From: Deltaproteobacteria bacterium
GTDB taxonomy: Bacteria > Desulfobacterota > Desulfarculia > Adiutricales > Adiutricaceae
Direction of reading: 5' to 3'
DNA length: 53,738 nt
Assembly: GCA_031279515.1 (NCBI GenBank)
Contig: JAITII010000089.1
Span: forward strand, 1 to 53,738
A program made the position numbers and the translations under genes. This document shows, piece after piece, positions 17,475-26,442 of the stretch. Numbering within the stretch: the first letter of the stretch is position 1; every line of letters begins with the position of its first letter. The notes beneath the pieces were generated by a model, which did not search any database, was not told the DNA's origin, and saw only the letters and a program-made list of their open reading frames with translations.

Positions 17475-17544
17475 GGGGGTTCACCCTAAATGCTGCAGGT
17501 AAAGACGAATAGTAAGGAAAGCTAAAGAATCCTAGGGAAACATT

Positions 17545-17560
17545 AGCAAGAAGCATGCCC
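17545..17560 (-). promoter_or_regulatory. Candidate sigma-54 promoter of the flagellar operon
   Basis: Read on the minus strand, GGGCATGCTTCTTGCT matches the GG-N10-GC core of sigma-54 promoters (consensus TGGCAC-N5-TTGCW), with two deviations in the -24 box. Transcription would start near 17534, giving a leader of about 60 nt before motA. Sigma-54 control of class II flagellar genes is common in proteobacteria. No enhancer-binding site was identified. Confidence 0.4.
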
Positions 17561-17921
17561 TAATTTAAATGGCAAAGCGAAAGGCCAGCTAAATCCTTTC
17601 CATCCGCATTAACTATTGTAAATGTACCATAAATTGTGTTTTATTGCCAGATTTTACATTATGTTTTTGTTTAATTTTTCCTTTTGAGCTTTAAGTGGAG
17701 TTTTTTGCCACATCTGCATTGTCGCGAAATTTTAGTCAAATTTCCTAGCAAAAGTCCTGACTTTTAGTACTGCTAGATAAGAGAACATAATAAAAATACA
17801 GTTAAAAGCTTTTAAGCTGTAAAATACTTATAAACTTTATATTTATACTTATTTTAATATATTAATATTTTATTATATATATTTGATTAAAAATTGAAAT
17901 TTCTCTAAAAGCTAAAATAAA

Positions 17922-17954
17922 AACCCGGGCAAGACCATAAGGGCTGCCCGGGTT
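17922..17954 (-). terminator. Rho-independent terminator of the autotransporter gene
   Basis: AACCCGGGCA (17922-17931) and TGCCCGGGTT (17945-17954) form a perfect 10-bp stem with a 13-base loop. On the minus strand the stem is followed by TTTTTATTTT. It lies about 70 bases after the stop codon. Confidence 0.85.
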
Positions 17955-18022
17955 CCTCTTTTCTAGTAGCCCGTTAAAATAAACCAGGTAAGAGGGCTAG
18001 CTTACCGGAAAAGGAAAATTAC

Positions 18023-21000
18023 TTAAAAACTGTAATCTAGCTTGATGCCACCACTTATCCCGTCGCGCTCTCCGGCAAAACCTTTTACTCCTATGTCCAA
18101 ATTGATGGGCATGTAAGAACTTGAAAGGTTTAAGCCAAACTCCCCAATACCTGTGCCTCCACCGATGCCTGCAGTAGGTAGAGTTATGGAGCCTACGGTT
18201 ACAGAAGAGTCACCATCGAACTCTTTTTCAAAATAGCCGCCAAGGTAGGGCCTTACTAGATCCGATAGACCATAGTTTAACCTTCCACCTACGCGTAAGC
18301 GAGTAGATTTTAAAGTGCCGAACTTGGCCATGACTCCTAGGATATTTACTTCATCTGATTCGCGCAAAGAATAGAAGTATTTGGCCGAGAGATCAAAGGA
18401 GCCTGTGCTGTTGAAGTTCTCAAACTCCAGTATGTAGCCCACGCCGACGTGGTAACCGTAATATCTAGAAGATATTTCATAAAAGTTCTTTCCATTTATG
18501 GGCTGAATTCCGAAGTCTTCGGTATCAAAATCGCTCTTACCGTTACCCATGCGGGCCGAGGCTTCAAGATAGGGGCGGCTGAAACCCTCCATCCCCACTT
18601 CGAAACGTGCCAAAAGACCACCGCCAATGTAGCTTAAACCGCCGGTACCGTGCACATCGGCAAAGCCTTCAAACTGATTGTAGGAATCAAAGGAGCCTTT
18701 GCCAAACTCCAAAAATGCGCCGATAGTAGCAATCCCAGATTCAAGGTCACTTCCCACAGCCAAGCCCAATAGGCCTGTAGCTCCCTTCACGTCCACGTGG
18801 GATCCACTATGTAAGCGCTGTTTACCGTAGCTTACAGCCATAAAAGCGCTATACCCGTTAATGCCCTGAAGACTGGCAACAGCTGAGGGAATGGCCTGGT
18901 CAGCGATGAGGTCAGCACCTTGGACAAATAAACCAATTTCCGCTATCCCATTTTCAACTATGGATCCGGATTGTTTGTTGAATCTGATATCCTTGACATT
19001 TGCCACAAGCTTTGTGTCGTTTTCGGCAAGCTTTATGGTTAAATCATAGTTAATGAAGATTCCATGATGACCTTCAAGGGTTTGGAGGTTATTTTTGTCA
19101 ACTTCAGGGGCATTGGGAACCACTATTGCGTTTTGTGAATCCACCAGAACTATTTGAGAGCCTATTGCTAGAATTTGACCATCTATAATATCCAAAACAG
19201 TTATATCGGCAACAGAAGGAATGGGATTATCGGGATTTTTGTCTCTAAAGTCCATGCTCACGGTCTTTAATACAGCGTAGTTCTCTACTATGGCCCTCCC
19301 ATCCAAGACGAACTCGTAGTTTTGGAAATTTTGAATACTCCTAAAGCGATTTTGAAATGTGGCCAAGGTAATTTCTAAAGTATTTCCCGTATAAGAGTTG
19401 GGTGCCCCTAAGCCGCCATAGAGATTAACAGTAGGATTGGTTTCATCCATCACAATAGTCCCTAAAAATGCCACCCTGTTACCTGTTGCGGCCCCGTCGG
19501 CATAAGCTCCATATACATCGGAAACTAGCCCAGAGTTCATTATTGTAACCACATTGCCTGTAGCTTCGCCGCCTGTGGCATAAGCTCCGTAAATACTTCC
19601 CTTTATAGCGGCACTGTTAGTAACTTCTGCAATTATTACATTATTATTATTGGCCTGGCCTCCTGAAGCGGCATTTACACGGCCGCCGTAGACGTTACCT
19701 GAAATTTGGAATAAGTTACCATAGAGGGCAACTATATTTCTGGAGGCAACTAAATTGCTCTCTTGGCCGTCACCAACCCTTGCGCCATAAACAGACCCAT
19801 TTATGCTAATACTACCACTTTCAGAGGCGGTACTAATATTTACGCTATTTTCAGTGGCAGACCCTCCCACCGCTAAAAACGCTCCGTACACAGAACCGGT
19901 AATGGAAATGGTAGAGCCAGTTGAGCTTATGGATACCCAGTTACCCTTAGCGCTACTCGCTTTTGGTGAATAGGCGCCAGCTATAAAATCATTTGTTGCA
20001 TTAGCTCCTAGGGTACCTGTTGTTATACTCACACTGTTTTCAATAAAGCTTAAAGCTGAATCATCGTTTAAGCCTAGGGCCCCTATCACTCCTTCGCGTA
20101 CATTAAGGGTGCCAGTGCCACTAGAATCCTCTCTGATCAGAACTGAGTTGGATTTAAATTCCATTCTATTGTCTGTTCCTGACTCGGAACCGGCAGCCCC
20201 TGCTACTAAACCATTTACCGTACCTCCCCTAACTTCCACAGAGTTACCCGTAAGAGTCACATCTACCCCAGAATTAACGTAGCCGCCATAGATCCACTCA
20301 TTGACACTGGCCCCTTCCCCAATTACCTCTACTGAATTATTAGAGACATTGGCATCATCGCTTTTAGCCGAGACATAAGCCCCTGCAGCTCGCCCAGCTG
20401 TGGCACCATTAATTACCACACTGTTACCAGTAAGTATTCCTTGCCTACCATTTTCTGGGTCCATTTTGGCGCCAAAGGCAGCTGTTACCATAGAGCCAGC
20501 AGCAAGGGTTACCTTATTTTCTTGTAGAGTTCCTCGCTTAGTAAATGCTCCTACGACTTCTCCTAGGACACTGGCGCCAACTTCAACTACAACAGTATTT
20601 CCTTTAAGGGTGCTGCCGCTTGTCCACCCTAAGGCAATGCCTCCGTAAGCAGAGCCTCCTATCTGGAAAGTATTTCCAGAGTTGCCTATATTTAGTCGGT
20701 TTCCAGTGACGTCACCAGATATAGAGCCTCCGGCAGCTACTGAATAATTAGTCCCACCGTAGCTTAAGTCGGTATTGGCCCTGAAGGTAAAGCCGCTAGC
20801 TTCTGGGACGCTTTCAGACTTTACAATTACGAGCCCGCTTACGCCGTCCGGCAGGCCCTCAGTTGTAAAGTGGTCTGTAGAGGCATAGTTTCCCTCGGGA
20901 ACGCCTAGCTCTGCTACTTCTTCTGTTGATACAGGCAGCCCATCCTGTGCCGCCAGGGGCCTTATATTAAAGAACAGTAATAGTACCAATAATGGAGGTA

Positions 21001-21070
21001 TCACCCCCAAAAGAGCCACAATCTGGCCTAAGGAGAATCGGACGTTGAATCTGGAGAAGTTGGTCCTCAT
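18023..21070 (-). CDS. Autotransporter with beta-helix passenger and outer-membrane barrel
   Basis: 1015 residues. The N-terminus has an extended hydrophobic signal (about 13-41, ending LAAQD). The passenger (about 45-570) repeats a loose unit of about 25-45 residues built on GNxVxI ... GSVYGAxxxxG (for example VYGAYADGAATGN), typical of a right-handed beta-helix. A linker follows, then an autotransporter barrel (about 740-1015) ending in the aromatic KLDYSF as barrels do. It is predicted to be a secreted or surface-displayed adhesin-like protein. The start is supported by an AAAGGAGG ribosome-binding site. It is monocistronic with its own terminator. Substrate or host target is unknown. Confidence 0.85.
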   Translation of the reverse strand: MRTNFSRFNVRFSLGQIVALLGVIPPLLVLLLFFNIRPLAAQDGLPVSTEEVAELGVPEGNYASTDHFTTEGLPDGVSGLVIVKSESVPEASGFTFRANTDLSYGGTNYSVAAGGSISGDVTGNRLNIGNSGNTFQIGGSAYGGIALGWTSGSTLKGNTVVVEVGASVLGEVVGAFTKRGTLQENKVTLAAGSMVTAAFGAKMDPENGRQGILTGNSVVINGATAGRAAGAYVSAKSDDANVSNNSVEVIGEGASVNEWIYGGYVNSGVDVTLTGNSVEVRGGTVNGLVAGAAGSESGTDNRMEFKSNSVLIREDSSGTGTLNVREGVIGALGLNDDSALSFIENSVSITTGTLGANATNDFIAGAYSPKASSAKGNWVSISSTGSTISITGSVYGAFLAVGGSATENSVNISTASESGSISINGSVYGARVGDGQESNLVASRNIVALYGNLFQISGNVYGGRVNAASGGQANNNNVIIAEVTNSAAIKGSIYGAYATGGEATGNVVTIMNSGLVSDVYGAYADGAATGNRVAFLGTIVMDETNPTVNLYGGLGAPNSYTGNTLEITLATFQNRFRSIQNFQNYEFVLDGRAIVENYAVLKTVSMDFRDKNPDNPIPSVADITVLDIIDGQILAIGSQIVLVDSQNAIVVPNAPEVDKNNLQTLEGHHGIFINYDLTIKLAENDTKLVANVKDIRFNKQSGSIVENGIAEIGLFVQGADLIADQAIPSAVASLQGINGYSAFMAVSYGKQRLHSGSHVDVKGATGLLGLAVGSDLESGIATIGAFLEFGKGSFDSYNQFEGFADVHGTGGLSYIGGGLLARFEVGMEGFSRPYLEASARMGNGKSDFDTEDFGIQPINGKNFYEISSRYYGYHVGVGYILEFENFNSTGSFDLSAKYFYSLRESDEVNILGVMAKFGTLKSTRLRVGGRLNYGLSDLVRPYLGGYFEKEFDGDSSVTVGSITLPTAGIGGGTGIGEFGLNLSSSYMPINLDIGVKGFAGERDGISGGIKLDYSF

Positions 21071-21871
21071 GATAAGCCTCCTTTGGTGAATATATCTCTA
21101 TATATCTTGTTAATTTTTCAACACATCAATATGTAGTGGTTCTTTAGTCAGCTAAAAAACCCTACAAAGGCCTAGAGCCGCTTTAAATATCTGAAAACAT
21201 TAAGTAAATTCTCATAAAATTAGAGCCTAGCTTAAGTTCCAGGGCTCAGTTGATCCAATGTTCAAAAATTTTACCAAAAGTTATTTCACAAAGTCAATAA
21301 TTAAATGAGAATTTTTTTAACTAGCCCTATATTATTTATGAATTTTTTTGTCTAACATTCAAAAGTGACTTAAAATGGGCGATTAAGACTGAAAAAGATT
21401 TAGAAAGCATTATTACATACTTTAAACATACTAAACTTAATCAACAATTATAAATATATCATAGAAGAACTAATTATAGTGTTTAAGCACTAGATACCTA
21501 TCTAGATATATGGAAATATTTCTAAAATATTGGCTGCGGGCAAGTCTTCCCCAGGGGAAAATTTAAGATTTTTAGCTATATATTATTAAAATAATAAACT
21601 ATACTTGAGTTACAGATCTTTATCTTATAATTTACTTAAATTAAGATAAAATAACATTGTAATTTGGCTTATTGCTAGAAAATTTAAACTTCAAGCTTTT
21701 GCAGCTATACTGAGGGGCATACTAAAAGCTTTAAATTCAAAGGAAATTTGGCAAAAAAAAACCCGGCCTACAACAATTGGGGCCGGGTTCATATTTTTAC
21801 GCTTAAGCTGGGGGGTAAAGCTTTAAAATATCCTGGTCCAAAGCGCGCCTTGGGCCAGGATAAAGGCACAA
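21071..21871. other. AT-rich gap between autotransporter and peptidase
   Basis: About 800 bases without a gene. It holds the autotransporter leader, several short AT-rich inverted repeats (CTAGATA-CC-TATCTAG at 21490-21505; AATATTT-CTA-AAATATT near 21515-21531) and the peptidase terminator. No clear promoter hexamers could be fixed for the autotransporter. Confidence 0.55.
21760..21789 (-). terminator. Rho-independent terminator of the M16 peptidase gene
   Basis: AACCCGGCC (21760-21768) pairs perfectly with GGCCGGGTT (21781-21789) around a 12-base loop. On the minus strand an uninterrupted T-run (the complement of A 21753-21760) follows. It closely resembles the terminator at 17922-17954. 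Confidence 0.88.
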
Positions 21872-24565
21872 TTACTCTTTTTGGGGCAAGAGGGCTTTGG
21901 CGGCAGTTACGGATTCTTCACTTCCCACCACCGCTACTACAGCTTCCTCCATTACCAGATACTTTTGGGCCACCCTCTGGACATCTTCTGGAGTCACCTT
22001 GCGCACGGAGTCCAGGTAGAGATCGTTAAAATTTAGCTCTTGTCCGTAGAGGGAAAAGCCTAAGGACTCGCCCACAAGGCGTCCTAGGGTGATGTGGCTC
22101 ATGACATTTTTCCCAATTAAATTAGTCTTAGCGCCCTCCACCTTTTCGCTGTCATAGGGGGCCTTGCGCATGAGCTCTATTATCTCCAGGATTCCAGAAA
22201 GGGACTCGCCGGACTTCTGGGGAGCTGTTGCAATATAGAAGGCAAAGGAACCCACATCCAGGCCCGGCCCGTAAGTGGAGGTAACAGTATAGGCTAAGCT
22301 CTTTTTATCCCTTAACTCAACAAAGAGAATTCCTCCCATGCCGGAAAGAAGAGAATTTAACACGTCCATGGCGGGACGATCCGGGCTTTTGATGTCCGGG
22401 GCCAGAAAACCCACAGCCAAATGGGTCTGGGAGCGGTCCAGGTCTTTGGAAAAGAAGTCTAGCTCCTTAATGGGCGCAGGGGGAGATGGGATTGATACCT
22501 TTTCTGAGCCCACTGGTGCTTTCCAGTCGCCCAATTCCTCTTGGAGGGCAGCTATAAATTCATCTTTATTAATGTCTCCGGCTACTACGAAGACTAAGTT
22601 TTCTGGACTTATGAGCCTATTGTAGGCAGCTACCAGATCTTCTCTAGTCAAAGCCTCTACGCTCTCTTTGGTGCCCACTATGTCCTTGCTATAGGGGTGA
22701 TTGCCATACATGCCCTCTCTTAAAAGCTCAAAGACCTTCTCGGCTAAACTTTCTTCCATGGTGAGTATTTGATCCAATTGCTCGGCCTTTTTTACCGCGA
22801 AATCACTTTCATTAAAGGCAGGATTTTTTAAGAGATCCACATAGAGACTAAGTCCACTACGCCAGTTGGAGCTTAGAAAAGAGCCCTCCAAACCAGTGGT
22901 ATTGCGTCCGGAAAACCCATCTATAGTTATACCCAAGCCGTCAATGGCTTGGGCCATAGTTAAGCTATCCTTAGTTTTAGAGGCCTTGGACCAGACAGAA
23001 GCCATGAGGAGGTTTAGCCCTTCCTTGCCCTCATTTTCAGCTAACCTACCGCCTAAAACAGCTGCGGATAGCTCCACCAAGGGCAAGGTGGAATCCCGCA
23101 TGTAAAGGACCTTAACGCCATTTTCAAGGCTTATCTCCTCAAAGCGGGGCTTTTCCTCTGCCAAAGTGGGAGGCAAAGGGGGCAGAGCCAGGGCACTGGC
23201 GTCTTTTAAAAGCTCCTCTACGGTAAGGGGAGTGCTATCTTCAGGGAGGATAACCACTACAGTCATGTTTTCCGGGCGGAAGATCTTTTCCGCCAAAGTC
23301 ATGAGATCCCCGTCACCCAACCTGGACCACAAGGTGAGGTAGGCGTCTTTCAAACGGTAATCCCCGTGGAGGATTTCAAAGGAAGATAATAAGCCTCCCA
23401 AACTCCAGGGCGCCTCCTGACCATCGACAAATTGCTTGGCAACTATAGAGCGGCTACGGGAAAGCTCGTAATCGGAGGGCGGCACCAAGATAAGATTTTT
23501 TATCTCTCCCAAGACTGCATTAAAGGCCGGAATGAGCTTGTCTCTGTCGGTCTCATAGGAGATGACAAAGTTTCCTCCCAGTTTTAAGATCCAGGCCGTA
23601 GCCGAGATATAGGATACCAGGTTGGCTTTGTTTTTGACGTTTTCCTCTAACCTCGAGGAATGGCCTACGGAAAGTACAGCTGAGATGAGGTCCGCTGTAG
23701 GCGCATCGCTATCTGCTGCGCTGGGACCTGTAAATCCTATGACCACCTTAGGAAGCTGGGTCTCTTTACTATAGATAATTTCCACCTTGGGTCCCTGGGG
23801 TGTTATCTGGGGCACCTTGATGGGAACCAAAGGAGTGGTGGGGTTGTTAAAATCCTTGAAGTATTTGTCCAAAAGGGGTGTGACAAGGGCTGGGTCAAAG
23901 CCTCCAGTTACCACAAGGACGCAGTTGTCTGGGCGGTAAAACTTATCGTGGAAGGCCAAAGCCGTTTCTCTAGAGACATTTTCCACAGTCTCAGGAGAGC
24001 CTATGACCCTGTGGCCATAGGGGTGCTCCTTGGTAAAAGCCAACTCATAGAAGGTCTCTAAAAGGATGCTGTTGGGCTGGTCATTGGACCTGCGGATCTC
24101 TTCTATGACCACCTCCTTTTCCTTGGCGTATTCTTCTGGATCGTAGGTGGGTGCAAATACCATGTCGGAAAGAAGATCCAAGCTTAGTTCAATTTTATCC
24201 GAGGGCATGATGATATAGTACACGGTTTCGTCGAAACTCGTGTAAGCATTGGTGGAGCCGCCGTTGGACTCTATTACCTCTGCTATTTCTCCCACCTTCC
24301 TGCGGGAGGTGCCCTTAAAGGCCATATGTTCCATGAGATGGGCTAGGCCATACTCATCGCGGCCTATTTCCGAGGCAGAGCCGGCCTTCACTATGACCCG
24401 TACTGCCACCACTTCCTTGCCTGGCTGGGGGGCAAAGATCACCTTCAGTCCATTGTCCAAGGTAAAGCTACTTTCCCCTGTCGCCAAGGAAGAATTTGCC
24501 GCAAAGGCACCAATTGCCATCAGTGTCACCATGAATAGTAAAAAAGACTTACAAAACAAGCTCAT
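21872..24565 (-). CDS. M16 family zinc metallopeptidase (pitrilysin/PqqL-like)
   Basis: 897 residues from the chosen start. A signal peptide (about 1-22, ending AFAANSS) precedes two M16 halves. The N-terminal half carries the zinc site HLMEH (H76, E79, H80) and a downstream EEIRR with E156 about 76 residues later, the expected third ligand. The C-terminal half (from about 470) is the inactive M16 partner that closes the clam-shell. It likely degrades peptides or small proteins in the periplasm. The start MSLFCK (24565) is preferred over an in-frame upstream ATG at 24667 because it gives a signal peptide and has AGAAGTGG upstream. Monocistronic. Confidence 0.92.
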   Translation of the reverse strand: MSLFCKSFLLFMVTLMAIGAFAANSSLATGESSFTLDNGLKVIFAPQPGKEVVAVRVIVKAGSASEIGRDEYGLAHLMEHMAFKGTSRRKVGEIAEVIESNGGSTNAYTSFDETVYYIIMPSDKIELSLDLLSDMVFAPTYDPEEYAKEKEVVIEEIRRSNDQPNSILLETFYELAFTKEHPYGHRVIGSPETVENVSRETALAFHDKFYRPDNCVLVVTGGFDPALVTPLLDKYFKDFNNPTTPLVPIKVPQITPQGPKVEIIYSKETQLPKVVIGFTGPSAADSDAPTADLISAVLSVGHSSRLEENVKNKANLVSYISATAWILKLGGNFVISYETDRDKLIPAFNAVLGEIKNLILVPPSDYELSRSRSIVAKQFVDGQEAPWSLGGLLSSFEILHGDYRLKDAYLTLWSRLGDGDLMTLAEKIFRPENMTVVVILPEDSTPLTVEELLKDASALALPPLPPTLAEEKPRFEEISLENGVKVLYMRDSTLPLVELSAAVLGGRLAENEGKEGLNLLMASVWSKASKTKDSLTMAQAIDGLGITIDGFSGRNTTGLEGSFLSSNWRSGLSLYVDLLKNPAFNESDFAVKKAEQLDQILTMEESLAEKVFELLREGMYGNHPYSKDIVGTKESVEALTREDLVAAYNRLISPENLVFVVAGDINKDEFIAALQEELGDWKAPVGSEKVSIPSPPAPIKELDFFSKDLDRSQTHLAVGFLAPDIKSPDRPAMDVLNSLLSGMGGILFVELRDKKSLAYTVTSTYGPGLDVGSFAFYIATAPQKSGESLSGILEIIELMRKAPYDSEKVEGAKTNLIGKNVMSHITLGRLVGESLGFSLYGQELNFNDLYLDSVRKVTPEDVQRVAQKYLVMEEAVVAVVGSEESVTAAKALLPQKE

Positions 24566-24681
24566 ATTTCCACTTCTTTCAGCCAATCTAAAAGACTGTC
24601 CTTCTTTAGATGTTATAAACACGCGAGTACTATTAGCTACTATCTTGGCCCTAAAGCCTAAAGGCATAAATCTCTAAAAAA

Positions 24682-24710
24682 ATTATAGCGCACAAGAAAG
24701 CCTTGCAAAA
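24682..24710 (-). promoter_or_regulatory. Probable promoter of the M16 peptidase gene
   Basis: On the minus strand there is a perfect -10 hexamer TATAAT (complement of 24682-24687), with a poor -35 TTTTGC at 17-base spacing. The leader to the chosen ATG is about 110 nt. Confidence 0.4.
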
Positions 24711-25094
24711 CCACGAGGGACAAAGACTTAAAAAAGTGGGTAAAAAAATACGAGCTTATTATCATAAATTAAATAAAATTTATACTAATTTAGATAAAAA
24801 AGCTAAGCTAATAGCTAATAATAGAAAGATAACAATATTTCGTCCAAGGCCCAAAGCCCATCTTATTGAAAAGAAGAAATAGTATAGAAAAGCCCTAGAA
24901 CCTTGTCAATGCAGAAACTAGGCAAAAGGCATTTGGCACATTCCAAAATCTTCATAAAATTTCTCTAGGTAAAACAGGTGAAAAGAGCTGCTTTCTACAA
25001 TATCTAGTTAAATATAATTTATTATCCTGGTTATCTAGTCACAATTGTCTTTTCACCAGTTCCCAGGGGACTTTAGATTTAGAGCCAAAAAGAA

Positions 25095-25216
25095 CGAGGC
25101 GCAAAAAGGGCCTAGCTCACCAGAGATAGCAATTTATACTATATAGCTTGGATGCTAAATGGTATTACTACTAAATATTGGCTCTTTTTTCATCTGGAAT
25201 TTTAGAGGCTTTTTAC
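25095..25216. repeat. Dispersed intergenic repeat, copy 1
   Basis: 122 bp clearly related to 47288-47406. Shared blocks in the same order are CGAGG, CACCAGAGATA, CTATATAG (a palindrome), ATTACTACTAAATAT and TCTGGAATTTTAGAGGC followed by TTTTTAC. The ends are loosely inverted (GCAAAAAGGGCCT near the left end versus GTAAAAAGCCTC on the opposite strand at the right end), suggesting a small non-autonomous element or a structured RNA. It carries no coding frame. Confidence 0.8.
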
Positions 25217-25472
25217 CCAGCGATCAAAAAAAAGGGCCTATAAAAAATGACCCTTGTGGATAAAAGAGAAATAATTTTTTCTTTTTCTAGCTAAAAATGT
25301 ATAATAAGTTCCTAGCTTTGTAAAATACCTTTCACTAGAATTTGGGTATTTTCTTGAAATTAGCCGCCTATTTAGTATCTATAGCGTTATTGTCAAAGAT
25401 TATTTTTTCCCCTTGGGGGTTTTTTAGCTTGAAGGGGGGCTTTTCTAGCTTTTACTCCAACATCAGGGCGGC

Positions 25473-25501
25473 TTGAATTATCGCTTTTTTTGCTTTATAA
25501 T
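25473..25501 (+). promoter_or_regulatory. Sigma-70 promoter of the PilZ gene
   Basis: TTGAAT (25473-25478), 17 bases, then a perfect TATAAT (25496-25501). Transcription would start near 25508, leaving a leader of about 117 nt. Confidence 0.65.
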
Positions 25502-25624
25502 ATTCGTAACGACTTTATGAGATCTTGAATCACCAAAAATAGTGCTCATAAAAATTTTTAAGGTTTCACTCTGTGCCTTTTTTTCAAGCTTGTATCATCC
25601 AATACCTTCTTAGAGGCGGCTGTC

Positions 25625-26365
25625 ATGCCTGAAGTTACAAAAACCACCTGGTCTATAGATCGCCTTTTAAAGCCCAACACTCGTATAGACCTCATTTTAG
25701 ACATCGATCTCATCAATGACAGGATTGATGTCCGCAACGGGTCTGTCTATGACATCACAGAGCAGTTTGTCATAATCTCCCAGACAGACCCCCTGATGAC
25801 CATGTCCATGACAGGACGCGAGGTGGAAGTGACCTTTGTTGGCAGAGAGCCAGTCAGCGGGGAGATCCTGCGTTGGGGCTGGACCGGGAGGATTGCCAAG
25901 ATAGGTGAATACAAGCTGAACCAGAACGAAGCCGTACAGGCTATATACCTCACAGCGCCTCAAACCGGAGAGATAAACGAAACCAATGCCCGCATGGATT
26001 ACAGACTCACCATAGTGAGTAATGATCACATCAGTATCCAGACCCACCCCTCCTTTGGGCGCATAGTGCTCTTTGACTTCTCCGCTGGAGGGGTCCTCAT
26101 CGGGGTGCCGGTGCCTCCCCAGGCCACCTTAGGTATGCGCCTCTGGTTTACCCTCTTCTTTCCCAATTTCATGTCCCAGGGCGGACAGACCACGATAAAC
26201 GGTGAAGCCGAGGTGGTGCGCATCAGCTATGCCCCAGGAGACTCCCTTGCCAAGCTGGGCTTAAAGTTCCATGAGCTGGACCTCAATGCCACAAGGGCCC
26301 TCCAGAAGGCTATCAATTATTATATGCTTGAAGAGCAGCGCATCCGGAATCGGACTGATGCCTGA
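25625..26365 (+). CDS. PilZ-domain c-di-GMP receptor protein
   Basis: 246 residues. The N-terminal half (about 15-110) is a beta-rich, YcgR-N/flagellar-brake-like domain. The PilZ domain (about 120-235) carries both c-di-GMP-binding motifs: RxxxR (R123-R127, RMDYR) and DxSxxG (D151-G156, DFSAGG). It is expected to bind c-di-GMP and alter motility or surface behaviour, in keeping with the flagellar genes in the window and the HD-GYP phosphodiesterase at 48 kb. It is monocistronic with its own promoter and terminator. Target unknown. Confidence 0.88.
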   Translation: MPEVTKTTWSIDRLLKPNTRIDLILDIDLINDRIDVRNGSVYDITEQFVIISQTDPLMTMSMTGREVEVTFVGREPVSGEILRWGWTGRIAKIGEYKLNQNEAVQAIYLTAPQTGEINETNARMDYRLTIVSNDHISIQTHPSFGRIVLFDFSAGGVLIGVPVPPQATLGMRLWFTLFFPNFMSQGGQTTINGEAEVVRISYAPGDSLAKLGLKFHELDLNATRALQKAINYYMLEEQRIRNRTDA

Positions 26366-26389
26366 AAGGGCAAATCCGGCGACCTTTTT

Positions 26390-26416
26390 ATCCCCGGCAA
26401 AGCCGGGGATTTTTTA
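26390..26416 (+). terminator. Rho-independent terminator of the PilZ gene
   Basis: ATCCCCGGC (26390-26398), an AAA loop and GCCGGGGAT (26402-26410) form a perfect 9-bp stem followed by TTTTTTAT. It also lies just beyond the end of the converging transporter gene, but the T-run favours the plus strand. Confidence 0.9.
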
Positions 26417-26442
26417 TGTGCCCAGCTTACCTCTTTCCAGCC

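Larger units (their letters stand above)
17475..18022. other. AT-rich gap upstream of the flagellar operon
   Basis: 548 bases with no gene. The part next to motA carries the candidate sigma-54 promoter. The middle (about 17800-17890) is extremely AT-rich, with runs of ATAT-type sequence. The far end carries the terminator of the autotransporter gene. Confidence 0.6.
24566..25624. other. AT-rich divergent gap with a dispersed repeat
   Basis: About 1.06 kb between the divergent peptidase and PilZ genes. It contains the peptidase promoter, one copy of the dispersed ~120-bp repeat and the PilZ promoter. No gene is supported. Confidence 0.6.
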
